Origin: an uncultured Acidobacteriia bacterium
GTDB taxonomy: Bacteria > Acidobacteriota > Terriglobia > Bryobacterales > Bryobacteraceae
Direction of reading: 5' to 3'
NCBI GenBank assembly: GCA_903923395.1
Contig: CAIXXM010000099.1
Location: forward strand, 1 to 34,282
Length of the DNA stretch: 34,282 nt
Part shown: piece by piece, positions 25,611 to 31,644 of the stretch
How positions within the stretch are numbered: position 1 is the first letter of the stretch
How the letters are laid out: every line of letters begins with the position of its first letter
Made by a program: the position numbers and the translations under genes
Notes under the pieces: generated by a model
Told to the model about the DNA's origin: nothing
Seen by the model: the letters and a program-made list of their open reading frames with translations, nothing else
Databases searched by the model: none

Positions 25611-25630
25611 GAAATTACATTGAAGTTACA
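25611..25630 (-). promoter_or_regulatory. Direct repeat with 11-bp period upstream of the TonB receptor gene
   Basis: On the minus strand TGTAACTTC is followed after two bases by TGTAATTTC (8 of 9 identical, period 11), 48-67 nt upstream of the GTG start. This is the geometry of tandem sites bound by OmpR/PhoB-type winged-helix response regulators. A very similar pair occurs at 28306-28325. Confidence 0.45.
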
Positions 25631-25638
25631 ACGCGGTG

Positions 25639-25653
25639 ACGTATTCAATACGT
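25639..25653. promoter_or_regulatory. 15-bp perfect palindrome upstream of the TonB receptor gene
   Basis: ACGTATT-C-AATACGT is perfectly symmetric about one central base, 76-90 nt before the receptor start. Outer GTTAC and GTAAC arms lie on either side. It looks like an operator for a dimeric regulator; the half-site CGTATTCA also appears at 28300-28307 in the promoter of the YVTN gene. Confidence 0.45.
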
Positions 25654-25729
25654 TCCGTAACACACCACCGCTCTTTTCATTTGTAACAAAATCGTCATAT
25701 CATGACAATTTCATGAATACTGGCGGTGC

Positions 25730-26173
25730 CTACTTAGCGGGTGAACCGTCAGCGTTGACCATCACTGCGGTCTTCTTGCCGGTCTTGGGGGTGTAACCGG
25801 CCTCATAACTGGTCTTGCCGCCCTTGGTTACTGTTTCCACCAGGCCGAGCTTACCGGTACCCACCTTCTTCAGAATGGCCTGCTTGGCGGCAGCAGGAAT
25901 ACTGTCGAGTGAAGTCTCCTCCTCCACCACCAAAAGCTTCCCGCCGGCATCCACATTGAAATCGCGAACCTTGCCATTCACTTTGGTTTCGATTTCATAC
26001 TGCACAATGCCGTCTTCCTTCTCTTTACTGATGCCCACAATCGTGGCGTTGGCCGTTTCTGCCTTTACCGTCTTCTGCACTGCTTCCGGCAAATCAGAGA
26101 CTTTCAACTTCGCCGCGGCACCCGCACCGGCCACCAGCATCACCGCTGTCAACATCATTACGAACCGTTTCAT
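25730..26173 (-). CDS. Periplasmic PepSY-like protein
   Basis: A 147-residue exported protein. The ATG at 26173 overlaps the histidine kinase stop as ATGA and has an excellent AGGAGG just upstream; the frame is open further left only inside the kinase gene. The signal peptide is MKRFVMMLTAVMLVAGAGAAA. The mature part has two related units: LKVSDLPEAVQKTVKAETANATIVGISKEKEDGI, cut here by length of description, then a strand pair YEIETKVNGKVRDFNVD, and a second LDSIPAAAKQAILKKVGTGKLGLVE unit. This is the helix-strand layout of PepSY-like and putative beta-lactamase-inhibitor-like domains. Co-translation with the sensor kinase suggests it modulates ligand sensing in the periplasm. Confidence 0.82.
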   Translation of the reverse strand: MKRFVMMLTAVMLVAGAGAAAKLKVSDLPEAVQKTVKAETANATIVGISKEKEDGIVQYEIETKVNGKVRDFNVDAGGKLLVVEEETSLDSIPAAAKQAILKKVGTGKLGLVETVTKGGKTSYEAGYTPKTGKKTAVMVNADGSPAK

Positions 26174-27573
26174 AAAGAAACCTCCTGTTCGACCAGTGTG
26201 GCTGCAGTTCCTGAAAGCGCGGTGAAAGCGGGAAAGATAATGCGGAAGGTGGAACCCGCTCCCGCCACGGAGGTCACTTCGATGACCGCCTGGTGCCGGG
26301 CCGCGATCCACTTCGCGATCGCCAGACCGAGCCCCGTGCCGCCGCTTTCCCTCGAACGGTGGCTGGACGCGCGGTAGAAGCGGTCAAAGATGCGCTCCTG
26401 ATCCTCGCCGGAAATCCCGATCCCCGTGTCGGCGATCGAAAGCACCAGAGAATCCCCGTCCCGTTCCAACATGGCGCGGATGGTGCCGCAAGCCGGGGTG
26501 TACTTCACCGCATTGTCCAGGAAGATCAGGCAAAGACGACGCAGCGCTTCCGCATCGCCCTTCAAACCACACCCGGGTTCAATCTCCTGCAGCAGCGTGA
26601 TCGAGGCACTTTCCGCCAGCACTTGAATTTCCGAACAGGCATCTTCGAGGCAGACACTCAAATCGACGGCCTCCGAATCCAGGCGGTCCATGCCGGAATC
26701 GGCACGGGCAAGCGTCATCAGATCCTCCAGCAGGCGGGACATGCGCTCACTTTCGGAGACTACACTGGCCCACGACGCCTCATGCTGCTCGGCACTGCGC
26801 GTTCGGCTGCGGGCAATCTCGGCGGTGGTCCGGATGATAGCGACGGGGGTACGCAATTCATGGGAAGCGTCCGCGGTGAACTGGGTGATCCGCCGGAAAC
26901 CGTTTTCAATCCGCTCCAGCATTTCATTCAGCGTGGCAGACAAGCGGTCGAGTTCATCGCCCGAATTGCGGCTGGGCAATCGCGCCGAGAGTTCACCCGT
27001 GCCGATCTCGCGGGCCCGCGCAGCGATGGCGTCCACCGGTGCAAGCGCGCGGCGGCTCATCCAGTATCCGCCAAAAGAAGCCAGCAGCAACGCCACTGGA
27101 CTGCCCAGCAGCATCGTCCAGCTAAACCGCCGCAGGGCAGTGTCATACATATCGAGCGGCACGGCAATCTCAATGCGGCCGGAAGCAAGTTCCGCGCGGT
27201 GCACGCGCAATCTGGAACCACTGGTATCGAAAGTCTGGATGCCTTCGCCGCGCGGGATCGAACTGCCCCACCAAGCCGGACCGGCAGAGCGGAACACCGG
27301 ATGTCCCTGCAGATCATCAAAGCGCACCAGCGTCCCGGCTGAGGTGAGGACCTCCTGCTCTTCCAATTCCTCCGCAATCTCCTTCGGGTCGGCGTCAAAG
27401 TGCGCGAGAAAACCGGTGATGCGGAGGATGCGCGAGTGCAGATCCGCATCGACAGTGTCATAAATACTGGCACGGATCGCCGCCCAGGCACCAAAGCCCA
27501 GCACCAGGAACGTGACAGCCAGAAAGCCTGTGTACCAAGCTGCCAGGCGGAAGCGGATCGACCCGAAATTCAT
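26170..27573 (-). CDS. Sensor histidine kinase
   Basis: Membrane two-component sensor, 467 residues, class I (OmpR-linked). Transmembrane helices at about 12-34 and 152-170 flank a periplasmic domain of ~115 residues. A HAMP region (RRALAPVDAIAARAREIGTGELSARL) leads to the dimerisation domain with phosphoacceptor H238 in FTADASHELRTPVAII. The ATPase domain shows the N box FLDNAVKYTP, the G1 box DTGIGI, F box ERIFDRFYRA and G2 GGTGLGLAI. The start overlaps the response regulator by ATGA, and its own stop overlaps the PepSY gene the same way, so the three are translated together. Architecture resembles QseC/CusS-type sensors; the signal is unknown, though the linked TonB receptor suggests a nutrient or metal. 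Confidence 0.95.
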   Translation of the reverse strand: MNFGSIRFRLAAWYTGFLAVTFLVLGFGAWAAIRASIYDTVDADLHSRILRITGFLAHFDADPKEIAEELEEQEVLTSAGTLVRFDDLQGHPVFRSAGPAWWGSSIPRGEGIQTFDTSGSRLRVHRAELASGRIEIAVPLDMYDTALRRFSWTMLLGSPVALLLASFGGYWMSRRALAPVDAIAARAREIGTGELSARLPSRNSGDELDRLSATLNEMLERIENGFRRITQFTADASHELRTPVAIIRTTAEIARSRTRSAEQHEASWASVVSESERMSRLLEDLMTLARADSGMDRLDSEAVDLSVCLEDACSEIQVLAESASITLLQEIEPGCGLKGDAEALRRLCLIFLDNAVKYTPACGTIRAMLERDGDSLVLSIADTGIGISGEDQERIFDRFYRASSHRSRESGGTGLGLAIAKWIAARHQAVIEVTSVAGAGSTFRIIFPAFTALSGTAATLVEQEVSL

Positions 27574-28244
27574 GCCTGCTCCCGCACAATATAACCAAAG
27601 CCGCGCACGGTGTGGATCAGTTTTCCGGACCGGCCCTCATCCACTTTGCTTCGGATGAGACTGATGAAGGCGTCCACTGTGTTGGATTCCACGTCTTCAT
27701 CAAAGCCCCAAACGGCTTCGATGATGGAAGCCCGGGAAACCGCACGCCCGGCACGGCGGATCAGGAATTCCAGGAACCGGAACTCCGTTGGGGTCAGCGC
27801 AACGGCAGTACCGCCCCTGGTGACTTGCCGTGCCGCCGGATCGAGCACAAGATCCCCCACGGCGAGCTTGGAGACCGAGGGATTCACTCCACGCCGCGAA
27901 ATGGCGCGCAAACGGGCCAGTAACACCTTGAAAGCAAAGGGCTTCACCAGATAATCATCCGCGCCCGCATCCAGTCCCTGGATCACATCGTCCGCCGAAT
28001 CCCGCGCCGTCAGCAGGAGGATCGGCAACTGACTGCTGGCGTCCCGCAGTTGGCGCGTCACTTCCACACCGCTTAAACCCGGCATCATCACATCGAACAC
28101 CGCGGCGTCGAACTCACAGGTCTGCGCGGCGGATAAAGCTTCGCGGCCGTCACGGGCCAGAGTGACGCGGTGGTTCTGCTCTTCCAACCCCTGCTGGAGC
28201 AGCCCAGCCATTGTTGTTTCGTCTTCCGCCACCAGAATCCACAT
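27570..28244 (-). CDS. OmpR/PhoB-family response regulator
   Basis: DNA-binding partner of the adjacent histidine kinase, 224 residues from ATG 28244. That start yields the usual beginning MWILVAEDET; a GTG 33 nt upstream is in frame but unlikely. The receiver domain has the acidic pair E8-D9, phosphoacceptor D51 in AVFDVMMPGLSG, T79 in LLLTAR and K101 in YLVKPF. The C-terminal winged helix (about 125-224) contains LTPTEFRFLEFLIRRAGRAVSR and NTVDAFISLIRSKVD, ending HTVRGFGYIVREQA. It leads the operon and is divergent from the YVTN gene across 106 bp. Likely targets are its own region and the TonB receptor promoter, where similar direct repeats occur. Confidence 0.95.
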   Translation of the reverse strand: MWILVAEDETTMAGLLQQGLEEQNHRVTLARDGREALSAAQTCEFDAAVFDVMMPGLSGVEVTRQLRDASSQLPILLLTARDSADDVIQGLDAGADDYLVKPFAFKVLLARLRAISRRGVNPSVSKLAVGDLVLDPAARQVTRGGTAVALTPTEFRFLEFLIRRAGRAVSRASIIEAVWGFDEDVESNTVDAFISLIRSKVDEGRSGKLIHTVRGFGYIVREQA

Positions 28245-28305
28245 AGCTTGCAGATTAACCGCTCTTCCTGAAGGCACCGTGAAGCCATCATTTTCACTGC
28301 GTATT

Positions 28306-28325
28306 CAGAATCTCATGGTAATCTC
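28306..28325 (+). promoter_or_regulatory. Direct repeat with 11-bp period in the regulator/YVTN intergenic region
   Basis: CAGAATCTC (28306-28314) and GGTAATCTC (28317-28325) are spaced by two bases, period 11, pointing toward the YVTN gene and 26-44 nt before its ATG. Together with the repeats upstream of the TonB receptor they suggest a consensus close to GTAATYTC. The closeness to the start codon means it would overlap or lie just upstream of a promoter. Confidence 0.4.
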
Positions 28326-28350
28326 GCGGACTGGAGAACAAAACCGAACC

Positions 28351-29361
28351 ATGAAGAAAGCACTCGCAGCGGGCCTGCTGTTCAGCAGCCTGGCCGCACT
28401 GGCCGCCACCGGCTACAAGATCATCGCCAAATACCCCGTCCCCGGAACCGGCGGCTGGGACTATGTCTCTCTCGACACTGCGGCACACCGCCTCTACATC
28501 GCGCACACCACGCAGGTGGATGTTGTGGATACCGAATCGGGCAAAGTGGTTGGCGCCATCACCGATACTCCGGGCGTTCACGGTGCCGCGATCGCTGCTG
28601 ATCTGGGCAAGGGTTTCACCAGCAACGGACGCGAAGACAAGGTTTCCATATTTGACCTCGCCACGCTGAAGCTGATCAAGAAGATCTCCGTCGGCAAGGG
28701 TCCGGATGGCATTTACTATGACGCCGCCACCAAGCGCGTCTTCACCAACAATCACGGCACTGATGACGTCAGCGTGATCGATGCGGTCAAAGGAGAAGTC
28801 ATCGGCACCATCAAGGTTGGCGGTGGTGGTGAAGAAGCCGTGAAGGGCAAGGACGGCATGTATTACCTCAACATCGAAGACACTGCCGAAGTGGTGGTGT
28901 TTGATCCGAAGACGCTCGAAGTGAAGCGCCGCATGCCCATCGGTGTGGCCAAGACCCCGACCGGCCTCGCGTACTCCGCCAAAACCAACCACCTCTTCAT
29001 CGGCTGCCGTGAAAAGCCCATGATGGTGATCATGGATGCGGCCACCGGCAAGGTCGTCAAGACCTTCCCCATCGGCGCGGGTGTGGATTGGGCGGAATTC
29101 GATGCAGAGTCCGGCATTGCGATGACCTCCAACGGCGCGGCGGGAACCATCTCCGCGGTGCTGGAAAAGTCCGCCACGGAATATGAAGACGCCGGCACCA
29201 TCACCACACAGGTGAGTGCCAAGACCATGGCGTTTGACGCCAAGACCAAGAAGATCTATCTGCCCGCGGCGGAGTACGTCACCACGCCTGCGGCAGACGG
29301 CAAGAAGGCCGGCCGCACCATGAAACCCGGCAGCTTCACGGTTCTGGTGATGGGCAAGTAA
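28351..29361 (+). CDS. Secreted YVTN-type beta-propeller protein
   Basis: A 336-residue exported protein. I start at ATG 28351, which gives the signal peptide MKKALAAGLLFSSLAALA; the frame is open to the left only by overlap with the regulator gene. The mature protein is a series of ~40-residue blades with the typical pattern of a beta strand, LYIAHTTQVDVVDTESGKVV, then VGAI or IGTI: further units read VSIFDLATLKLIKKISVG, VSVIDAVKGEVIGTIKVG, VVVFDPKTLEVKRRMPIG and MVIMDAATGKVVKTFPIG. These are YVTN-family repeats, often found in surface-layer, quinoprotein-like or binding proteins. No catalytic residues can be named. A strong terminator follows. The divergent placement next to a two-component system suggests it belongs to the same regulon. 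Confidence 0.87.
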   Translation: MKKALAAGLLFSSLAALAATGYKIIAKYPVPGTGGWDYVSLDTAAHRLYIAHTTQVDVVDTESGKVVGAITDTPGVHGAAIAADLGKGFTSNGREDKVSIFDLATLKLIKKISVGKGPDGIYYDAATKRVFTNNHGTDDVSVIDAVKGEVIGTIKVGGGGEEAVKGKDGMYYLNIEDTAEVVVFDPKTLEVKRRMPIGVAKTPTGLAYSAKTNHLFIGCREKPMMVIMDAATGKVVKTFPIGAGVDWAEFDAESGIAMTSNGAAGTISAVLEKSATEYEDAGTITTQVSAKTMAFDAKTKKIYLPAAEYVTTPAADGKKAGRTMKPGSFTVLVMGK

Positions 29362-29382
29362 ACAGCAGCAGTACAGGAGTGG

Positions 29383-29422
29383 AAACGGGTCCGCGTGAAT
29401 AGCGCGGACCCGTTTTCTTTTT
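29383..29422 (+). terminator. Rho-independent terminator after the YVTN gene
   Basis: A 13-bp perfect stem, AAACGGGTCCGCG (29383-29395) with CGCGGACCCGTTT (29403-29415), 7-nt loop, followed by TTTTCTTTTT (29413-29422). It ends 20 nt before the chosen start of the next gene and excludes the GTG at 29395 as a start. Confidence 0.95.
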
Positions 29423-29442
29423 GTATGATTCGTTCAACAGCG

Positions 29443-29847
29443 ATGGATCTTTCGAAGAGCCTCACAGAACTGGAAGCCGACGACTGGGGCAGCCCGGCAG
29501 ACACTTCAAATCTGGTCAGTGCCTGCCTTGCACTGCGGCACAAACCCGTACGTGAACTGAGTGACAACGAACTGCGCCTTGCGATCAATCAGCAATTCAG
29601 TCTGGTCATTCTGGTCCCTGTGGCACTGTCGCGACTGGAATCCGCCCCGCTCTTGCAGGGAAATCTCTTCCCGGGCGATCTACTGACCGCCGTGCTGCGG
29701 GTTCCGCGAGATTTCTGGCACGCCAACCCGCCGTTGTGGCGTGTAACATTCTGGATTGCCAGCCGCGCCATGGCCCGAATCGAAGACCCCGGGAGTTGGG
29801 TCCGCACAGAGTTTGACCGGTTCCTGGTGAGTTGGCCGCAACTCTAG
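29443..29847 (+). CDS. CdiI_2-like contact-dependent inhibition immunity protein
   Basis: A 134-residue cytoplasmic protein. The core resembles the CdiI_2 immunity family as I know it: SLTELEADDWG, then LRHKPVRELSDNELRLAINQ, VPVALSRLESAPL, and GNLFPGDLLTAVLRVPRDFW, the GD-x-[YF]-PGDLL box being the best marker. About 35 residues follow the domain. Immunity proteins of this type bind and block a partner toxin, but no cdiA, cdiB or toxin gene is visible in the window, so it is an orphan. The start is uncertain: ATG 29443 or ATG 29425 are possible, neither with a clear Shine-Dalgarno. TATGAT at 29424-29429, right after the terminator, could be a -10 element, making a near-leaderless transcript starting at 29443. 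Confidence 0.7.
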   Translation: MDLSKSLTELEADDWGSPADTSNLVSACLALRHKPVRELSDNELRLAINQQFSLVILVPVALSRLESAPLLQGNLFPGDLLTAVLRVPRDFWHANPPLWRVTFWIASRAMARIEDPGSWVRTEFDRFLVSWPQL

Positions 29848-30147
29848 AGTGGAGTGCTTCACTCAGAATGGTGATTATTCCAATGTCTGGAATAATCAGC
29901 CACAATCAGTTGTATTGTTGGACACGCGGCTACCAGCCGCGTGTTGGGCTACGGCCGTGCCGGCCATGGAAGTGGACGAGTACACCGCCTGTACCGGGAA
30001 GTTGTCTTTGCCTGGGCACGCGCGCCAGAATGGCGCACGAACATCAAGCGATAGATACAGATGGATGCAGGAACGTTAGCGTATTCGAGGGTGTCCCATT
30101 TCCGGCCTGAATCATCCACTAACTAACTTTGTGAATCACTCCACTAG
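29848..30147. mobile_element. MITE-like 300-bp non-coding element with terminal inverted repeats
   Basis: The left end AGTGGAGTGCTTCAC (29848-29862) matches the inverted right end (30131-30145) at 14 of 15 positions; two extra bases AG follow on the right. CTAG flanks both sides (29844-29847 and 30148-30151) and may be a target duplication. Inside are several perfect hairpins: TGATTATTCCA with TGGAATAATCA (29872-29898), ACACGCGGCT with AGCCGCGTGT (29922-29944), GTACA with TGTAC near 29980, and GCGCCAGAATGGCGC (about 30022-30036). There is no transposase and no credible ORF, so any movement would need an enzyme from elsewhere. The last hairpin with its ACGAACA tail is shared with the array at 6695-7030. 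Confidence 0.6.
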
Positions 30148-30990
30148 CTAGCGCCGCTGCTGGAACAGCCAATCGATCGCGCCGCTCGCCGGTTTGAAGG
30201 CCGTTGTCCAACTGTCATGCCCAACGCCCGGCAATTCCGTGAACTTCACTGAGCCACCCGCCTGCTGCACAGCCTCCACCATGGAACGCGAGCGCTGCGG
30301 CGGAACCACCTTGTCGTCACTGCCATGCCAGACCTGGAAGGGAGTCTTCGCCAGCAGTGGCGCATTCTGTTCATCTCCGCCGCCACAGATGGCGAGCACA
30401 CCGGCGAAGAAGTTGGGTTTCCGAGCCGTCAATTCCCAGGCTCCGTAACCGCCCATCGAAATGCCTGCCAGCAGAATTTGTGCGGGGTCCACGGGGCTTT
30501 CCGCGATCGTCTTCTCCAGCAGTGCCATGGCCATGGCGAGCATCGGCGAGGGCTCTGCGGTCATCCGGGTCGACTTCTTCGCACCCCAGTCCACCTCCAC
30601 CCAGCGCTTCCCTTCCCGGCACTGCGGAACGAGAACATAGGCCTCGTACTGACTGTAAGGTTCCTTCGCAAACAGCACCGGCAGGTGGCGCAATTGTGCG
30701 GCATTGTCACTGCCGCGCTCCCCCGCCCCATGCAGGAACAACAACAGAGGATATTTCTTTCCCGGCTCTGGATCTTTGGGGGTCCGCAAACGGTAGCGGA
30801 ATTCCTCCCCGCCATAGGAAAACGTCCGGGCTTCAAAGCCGGAAATCAGATCCTGCGCCATAACGACATTGATCGAGAGGAAAAATAGAGACAGTAAGAG
30901 TTGGGAGCCGGGGCGATGAACAAGACGCTTCAGAGCGCCCCGGAAGGAGCATTCGTGGTAATTGTCTTTGTAGTGCGTGCGAACCGGCAT
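30148..30990 (-). CDS. Secreted alpha/beta-hydrolase esterase (phospholipase/carboxylesterase or PHB-depolymerase-like)
   Basis: Exported serine hydrolase, 280 residues from ATG 30990. Upstream starts (ATG 31035, TTG 31056) exist, but would crowd or overlap the divergent gene at 31045. A hydrophobic export segment lies at about residues 29-44 (SQLLLSLFFLSINVVMAQ) after an unusually long n-region, so the true start may be internal. The domain begins with FSYGGEEFRYRLRTPKDPEPGKKYPLLLFLHGAGERG, of which LFLHGAGERG is the oxyanion-hole region. The catalytic triad reads S178 in AGISMGGYG, D226 in HGSDDKVVP and H258 in GVGHDSW. Substrate unknown; relatives include feruloyl and polymer esterases. 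The TAG stop abuts the MITE-like element, and its CTAG may once have overlapped the stop of the immunity gene. Confidence 0.88.
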   Translation of the reverse strand: MPVRTHYKDNYHECSFRGALKRLVHRPGSQLLLSLFFLSINVVMAQDLISGFEARTFSYGGEEFRYRLRTPKDPEPGKKYPLLLFLHGAGERGSDNAAQLRHLPVLFAKEPYSQYEAYVLVPQCREGKRWVEVDWGAKKSTRMTAEPSPMLAMAMALLEKTIAESPVDPAQILLAGISMGGYGAWELTARKPNFFAGVLAICGGGDEQNAPLLAKTPFQVWHGSDDKVVPPQRSRSMVEAVQQAGGSVKFTELPGVGHDSWTTAFKPASGAIDWLFQQRR

Positions 30991-31044
30991 TATTCTCACA
31001 TTTTTTCCACCGGTTATCCTCAGGTGGCTGTGCATAACTGATGT

Positions 31045-31644
31045 ATGCCGCTCCAAAACCGGGTGACCCCCTTCTCCTCCATCGAAACTTCCCCGGCCCG
31101 CGGAACGCTCACCGGCAACAGAGGCATTCTACACGGCCCCCACAGAAACCTGCTCACGCAGGGCTGGAGAACCAAAGCGTGGATCTGCTGCACCCTCACC
31201 TATAAGAACGTGCGGCGGGTTCCCATGACGCCCGGCACTTGGACGGAGCTTTTCTTTCTCGATGAGCCCACGGCACTGGCAGCCGGTCACCGGCCGTGCG
31301 CGTGTTGCCGACGCGCTGCCTTCAAAGCATTCCTGAGCGCTTCCGGGTTTGACCGTGCCCCAAAACTCGACGCGCAACTTCACGCGGAACGCCTCGGACC
31401 AAAGATCTTCGCGGACCCCAATACCCTGCCTGACTTCGCCTTCGTGGAACTCGACGGAACAGCCTGGATGAAACGGGGATTGGAACTGCTCGAATGGTCG
31501 CACTTTGGCTATTCGAACCGGATGGCTGCGAGAGATGTTGCCACGGCCCGCGTGCTCACGCCACAGACCACCATCGCGGCACTCCGCAACGGCTACCGCC
31601 CCATGCCGGTGTCTCTCCCGGTACAATTCGGTAGTCATGTCTGA
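31045..31644 (+). CDS. Conserved hypothetical protein with GHRPCxxC motif
   Basis: A 199-residue cytoplasmic protein that I recognise as a family scattered through Proteobacteria and Acidobacteria without known function. Conserved-looking parts are RVTPFSSIETSPARGTLTGNRG, WRTKAWICCTL, the TELFFLDEPTALAAGHRPC region, and a C-terminal LTPQTTIAALRNGYRP. C85 and C88 in GHRPCACCRR resemble the zinc-binding GYRPCKRC of the Ada methyl-phosphotriester domain, which suggests nucleic-acid contact, but the resemblance is confined to a few residues. An ATG at 31045 gives the expected family N-terminus. It overlaps the FHA-phosphatase gene by 8 nt, so the three plus-strand genes 31045-33831 form an operon. 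Confidence 0.8.
   Translation: MPLQNRVTPFSSIETSPARGTLTGNRGILHGPHRNLLTQGWRTKAWICCTLTYKNVRRVPMTPGTWTELFFLDEPTALAAGHRPCACCRRAAFKAFLSASGFDRAPKLDAQLHAERLGPKIFADPNTLPDFAFVELDGTAWMKRGLELLEWSHFGYSNRMAARDVATARVLTPQTTIAALRNGYRPMPVSLPVQFGSHV

Noticed and set aside
29395-29442. GTG at 29395 as the start of the immunity gene
   Set aside because: It lies inside the terminator stem of the upstream gene, so a transcript beginning there is unlikely.
30991-31056. Upstream TTG/ATG starts for the esterase
   Set aside because: They push the hydrophobic export segment even further from the N-terminus and crowd or overlap the divergent gene at 31045; not fully excluded.
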